DNA of 64,000 bases from Anticarsia gemmatalis (lineage: Eukaryota > Arthropoda > Insecta > Lepidoptera > Erebidae). The stretch lies in contig NC_134757.1 of the NCBI RefSeq assembly GCF_050436995.1, positions 1,376,501 to 1,440,500 on the forward strand. Direction: 5' to 3'. A program made the position numbers and the translations under genes. Shown piece by piece: positions 62,001 to 64,000 of this stretch. How positions within the stretch are numbered: position 1 is the first letter of the stretch; each line of letters opens with the position of its first letter. The notes under the pieces were generated by a model. It did not search any database, was not told the DNA's origin, and saw only the letters and a program-made list of their open reading frames with translations.

Positions 62001-63384
62001 AATTATGAAAAATCTTGTTTACAGTTTTCAGAACTGACAAAGGGGAAACAAGCAGAATTGTTGGACACAGACCTAACTATCTTATGGGGTTTTTTTATTA
62101 AACCTTAGAATTAAATATATTTTGCATTGCATAATGTACATATAGTTGCTAGTAAATGTCATGTAGGTATAATATTAAATTCTAATCATACAGCCCTGGA
62201 TTTCTTATACCATATTTCCGCTACAAGTTTGTACATAACACTTATTTATTTAAATATTATGAAGTAATTTGAGCATAGAGATTATATTTTGTTATATAAG
62301 TGTTATCTAATTTGTTTGTTTTTAACTTGTAGGTATGTGTTTGAACATATATCGACGGTCCCTACGTACAATAACCTAATTGCAAAACGCAAATTTTACA
62401 GGAGAGCGGTTTGAAGTTTCAATTTACATTGGAAGTGTTGTAGTTCTGGGGTTTGTCGAGTGTTGATTTAGGGTAGAATTAAAGCATTTTTACTAATTTT
62501 TTTTTAATCAATCGAAAGTATATGACAACCGGAAGGTCACGGAAACAAAAAAGACAAATCCCCTAAGTACCACTTGAGGGAATGTACGTAGGGACCGTCG
62601 ATATTTATCTTGATATGAAAGTCCAGTTGAGCTATACAATGTCGTATTTAGATTTGATTTTAACAGTACAATATTATACCAGCTGCTAATTAAAATATTA
62701 ACAGAACATAAACATATGTATAGTGAAATATTGACATTGATTATTATGCAATGTATATTTTTTATTATTATTTGAGTAGATTTTTTTTGTAAGAAAGTAA
62801 GAAAAATTGATAAAGATTTTTTTGATTCTTATTGTTTGTGATAATTATTTGTATTAATAAGGTAGTGATCAGTTCTTATTTTGTGAAATTGAAGAAAATA
62901 TTTGTCTTACTTATATCAAAATCCCCCGAGATTATTTCACTCGTGATAAGATTTCGTACATTAGATGACAAAACATAAAATATAATATCACTCAATTTTA
63001 CTTATCAATTGAACACATCACAATAATATTCTGACTGTGTACTTCTAACCCAGTTCTATGCCTATCCGATAACGAGAATCTGACGGCCTTAAAACCATAA
63101 AATAACGTAATATCTATATGATATTATCCATCACTTTAATTGATTAATTGACCTGGGCGGTCAACAATTTCAAGCCTAATTTCACAAAGATGGACCACTT
63201 AAAACAAATTGAGTGTGCGGAACTTATCGATGTATGAATTATGCTTGTCCTTGTGACGACAGCATCTAAACTAGTGCGAAATTCTCGCACAGAATTCACG
63301 AAACAGGTATTCTTACTAACCATCACCAAAATACTGCTTGTTCAAATACTTCCATCCTTCCGCACGATTATCCTCTGAATCCAT
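46987..63384 (-). CDS. PFKFB: 6-phosphofructo-2-kinase/fructose-2,6-bisphosphatase
   Basis: Common exons are 63321-63384, 60278-60403, 56893-57053, 56272-56406, 53531-53791, 52857-53075, 52238-52472 and 51688-51815 (1329 nt, 443 codons). They are followed by either the terminal exon 49883-49924 (456 aa in total) or 46987-47079 (473 aa). The kinase half has a Walker A motif GLPARGKT (residues 38-45) and FDATNST. The phosphatase half has the phosphohistidine motif R249-H250-G251-E252, GICEEMTY with the catalytic Glu327, and SHQAVMRC with His384. This bifunctional cytosolic enzyme makes and breaks fructose 2,6-bisphosphate, the activator of phosphofructokinase-1, and so sets glycolytic rate. The length of the common core agrees with the animal family. 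The introns are long and repeat-rich. The initiator ATG at 63384 begins MDSEDNRAEGWKYLNK. Alternative upstream first exons outside the window cannot be excluded. Confidence 0.97.
49883..49924 (-). CDS. PFKFB: PFKFB terminal exon, form 1
   Basis: An acceptor TTTGACAG precedes EEEEAAELQVRNV and a TGA stop, in frame with the end of the exon at 51688-51815. It could also act as an internal segment only if spliced before the stop, for which I see no donor. The short acidic tail makes this a 456-residue isoform. Confidence 0.65.
   Translation of the reverse strand, partial: EEEEAAELQVRNV
50484..50495 (-). CDS. PFKFB: Candidate 12-nt microexon of PFKFB
   Basis: On the minus strand GTTTGTCTTGTAG precedes GAGTTAGAAAAG and then GTATGTCGAC. 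This gives ELEK, in frame between the exon at 51688-51815 and either terminal exon. The splice sites are good on both sides, but a 12-nt match can arise by chance. Skipping keeps the frame. Confidence 0.4.
50785..50880 (+). repeat. Lepidopteran LINE-type 3' repeat fragment
   Basis: CCAACCCGCACTTGGCCAGT, GTGGTGGATTCAAG, TTACGGGAGGAGACCC and CAGCAGTGGGACAGG form the best-preserved copy of this family in the window. It is in a PFKFB intron, antisense to the gene. Confidence 0.6.
53977..55015. mobile_element. TRIM/LARD-like LTR element with identical LTRs
   Basis: Two direct repeats of 242 bp (53977-54218 and 54774-55015) begin TGTGGAGGAACG and end GAGCCGCTACA (TG...CA). Reading along both I found no difference. 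A 4-bp target duplication, CTCT, flanks the element (53973-53976 and 55016-55019). The 555-bp internal part has no gag or pol and carries 30-bp tandem repeats. I could not identify a convincing primer-binding site or polypurine tract. Identical LTRs and an intact duplication point to a recent insertion in the PFKFB intron between exons 4 and 5. Confidence 0.85.
54294..54515 (+). repeat. 30-bp tandem repeats inside the TRIM-like element
   Basis: Units with CCAGTGAGTCGGAACT recur at 54294, 54325, 54355, 54385, 54415 and 54475 with a period of about 30 bp. A GTGTGCG heptanucleotide microsatellite (54432-54466) lies within the array. The open frames over this stretch are by-products of the repeats. 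Confidence 0.85.
55081..55350 (+). repeat. tRNA-derived SINE, family A, copy 2
   Basis: TTTGGCGCAGTGGTTTAAGC and GGTGGGTTCGAATCCCACC are pol III A- and B-box sequences. The body (TGATGAGCACGAGTATATG, TCAGTTATTTGGTTACC, TTTGGAATCAAATGACCG) matches copy 1 at 50-330. The copy lies about 65 bp beyond the TRIM-like element in the same PFKFB intron. Confidence 0.85.
57970..58142 (+). mobile_element. Helitron-like 3' region, second type
   Basis: CCGAAACGGCTTGACCGATT, GAATCGGCCAACATCTATT, AAGTGACAC and a final AACGTTTGCCGGGTCAGCTA GT are collinear with fragments at 20455-20523 and 20666-20800. The 5' limit is uncertain. Confidence 0.65.
58259..58634. mobile_element. Foldback element with 147-bp inverted arms
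   Basis: The arms 58259-58405 and 58488-58634 are reverse complements of equal length with one mismatch seen (GGTTAGGATACC against GGTTACGATACC). They flank an 82-bp spacer. The arms contain GCATTACAACGACCGTGGTC and AACGTCGGGCAGC-type sequence that I associate with lepidopteran repeats. In the PFKFB transcript this would fold into a long near-perfect double-stranded stem. No transposase is encoded. Confidence 0.85.
59625..59800 (+). repeat. 5S rRNA-derived repeat, plus copy
   Basis: GGTTAAGCAAAGTTTGGCGC and AAAGATGGGTGACCGCA closely resemble the internal control region of 5S rRNA genes (GTTAAGCAACGTCGGGCGC and GGATGGGTGACCG). The outer parts (GCGCCGGCTGTTGTCAATT and the left flank) do not match 5S, so this is a 5S-derived SINE or pseudogene and not an rRNA gene. 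It lies in the PFKFB intron upstream of exon 3. Confidence 0.65.
60404..62349. other. PFKFB intron 1, proximal part
   Basis: This is an AT-rich intron with no exon recognised. A 105-residue open frame on the minus strand at 60876-61193 has no family similarity that I recognise and no convincing splice sites linking it to the gene. Confidence 0.5.
62350..62603. mobile_element. Mariner-like MITE (250 bp, TA target duplication)
   Basis: TCGACGGTCCCTACGTACA at 62352-62370 is the exact reverse complement of 62583-62601. TA flanks both ends (62350-62351 and 62602-62603). The core is AT-rich and non-coding. TIRs plus a TA duplication fit the Tc1/mariner superfamily. It lies in PFKFB intron 1. Confidence 0.8.
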
Positions 63385-64000
63385 TGTTGTTTTACTTATG
63401 ATCTACCGTTACTGGTAGAATTGATACGTATTTTATTAATAAATTTAATTTAATTCACTCCCGATTCGGTACACTCGGCCGAAGGCAATACGTGAACTGT
63501 CAGTGTCAAGTTGAAATCGATTGACAGGACTGAGCATAGACAAGTTCCGTTTCAGGCAATTTTATAGAGTTTTATATCATGCAAATGCTCATTTATAGCA
63601 ATCTGATTCGTATGCTATCTCTGTTTTGTTGCTTGTTAAATGTATCAACCATCTCTTTTTATTCAGGCAATATTGGTATTTTCCAATATAGTAGAAAAAT
63701 ATAAAATTTTTGTTCTTCCGAAAGAATAAATCAAGTGAATCTCATGAATTTGCTTGCAAACTTGTTCGTCGATATATCTCTATAGCAGGTGTAATTTTCC
63801 TACACCGATACGTGCATATCGCAGACTACAATTCGACATGGGTATGGACTTTAGAATTTGGTAATCTTAGCAATATGGTATGTGCCTAAGATTGTAGTAA
63901 CCTCTATCATAGTTAGCGGGAGAAATGCGTCAGACATCACGCTGATCGTGAATGTAACGAGTTGACGGCATTTAAACGATAACCTTTTAAACAAATTGCA
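63385..64000. other. Upstream of PFKFB exon 1
   Basis: This region is expected to contain the 5' UTR and promoter of PFKFB. No TATA box, exon or repeat could be assigned with confidence. Confidence 0.45.

Noticed and set aside
1..64000. CRISPR arrays, phage or bacterial operons, viral insertions
   Set aside because: No regularly spaced short repeats, Shine-Dalgarno-led gene clusters or recognisable viral protein frames were seen on either strand.

Overview
The window looks like ordinary nuclear chromosomal DNA of a moth or butterfly. The evidence is AT-rich introns and intergenic DNA with short GC-rich coding exons, U2-type GT-AG introns, Helitron-like repeats whose 3' ends carry a small hairpin followed by CTAGT, tRNA- and 5S-derived SINE-like repeats, and insect-like protein sequences. 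There are no bacterial operons, CRISPR arrays or phage genes. All exon structures were built by hand from splice sites, reading-frame continuity and remembered family sequences. No alignment was run.

Layout, left to right: (1) 2362-5763, minus strand, the first two coding exons of an SPSB3-like SPRY/SOCS-box protein, with the rest lying left of the window. (2) 11574-13414, plus strand, a complete five-exon gene for an unrecognised 233-residue protein with two membrane segments and two C-terminal PPxY motifs, including a 21-nt microexon and a probable 5' UTR exon near 9250-9384. (3) 19630-32689, minus strand, a complete 16-exon HID1 homologue (828 aa) with a tRNA-Leu(AAG) gene in one intron. 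(4) 33069-34002, plus strand, mitochondrial acyl carrier protein, head-to-head with HID1 and with two alternative, apparently mutually exclusive exons. (5) 37493-44068, minus strand, a complete seven-exon Dbf4/chiffon homologue (942 aa). (6) 46987-63384, minus strand, 6-phosphofructo-2-kinase/fructose-2,6-bisphosphatase with alternative 3' terminal exons.

The genes are unrelated housekeeping functions: E3-ligase adaptor, secretory-pathway protein, respiratory complex I/lipoylation, DNA-replication kinase regulator and control of glycolysis. The only positional link with a likely functional meaning is the 379-bp divergent promoter between HID1 and the acyl carrier protein.

The non-coding DNA is dense in mobile elements. 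These include a non-autonomous hAT with a perfect 8-bp target duplication, a TRIM/LARD-like element with two seemingly identical 242-bp LTRs and a 4-bp target duplication, a 147-bp-armed foldback, a mariner-like MITE, a possible THAP-bearing P-like remnant, several Helitron-like copies and 5S-rRNA-derived repeats. I did not find a previously undescribed biological system. The most interesting items are splicing architectures (ACP exon pair, 12-nt and 21-nt microexons) and young repeat insertions.
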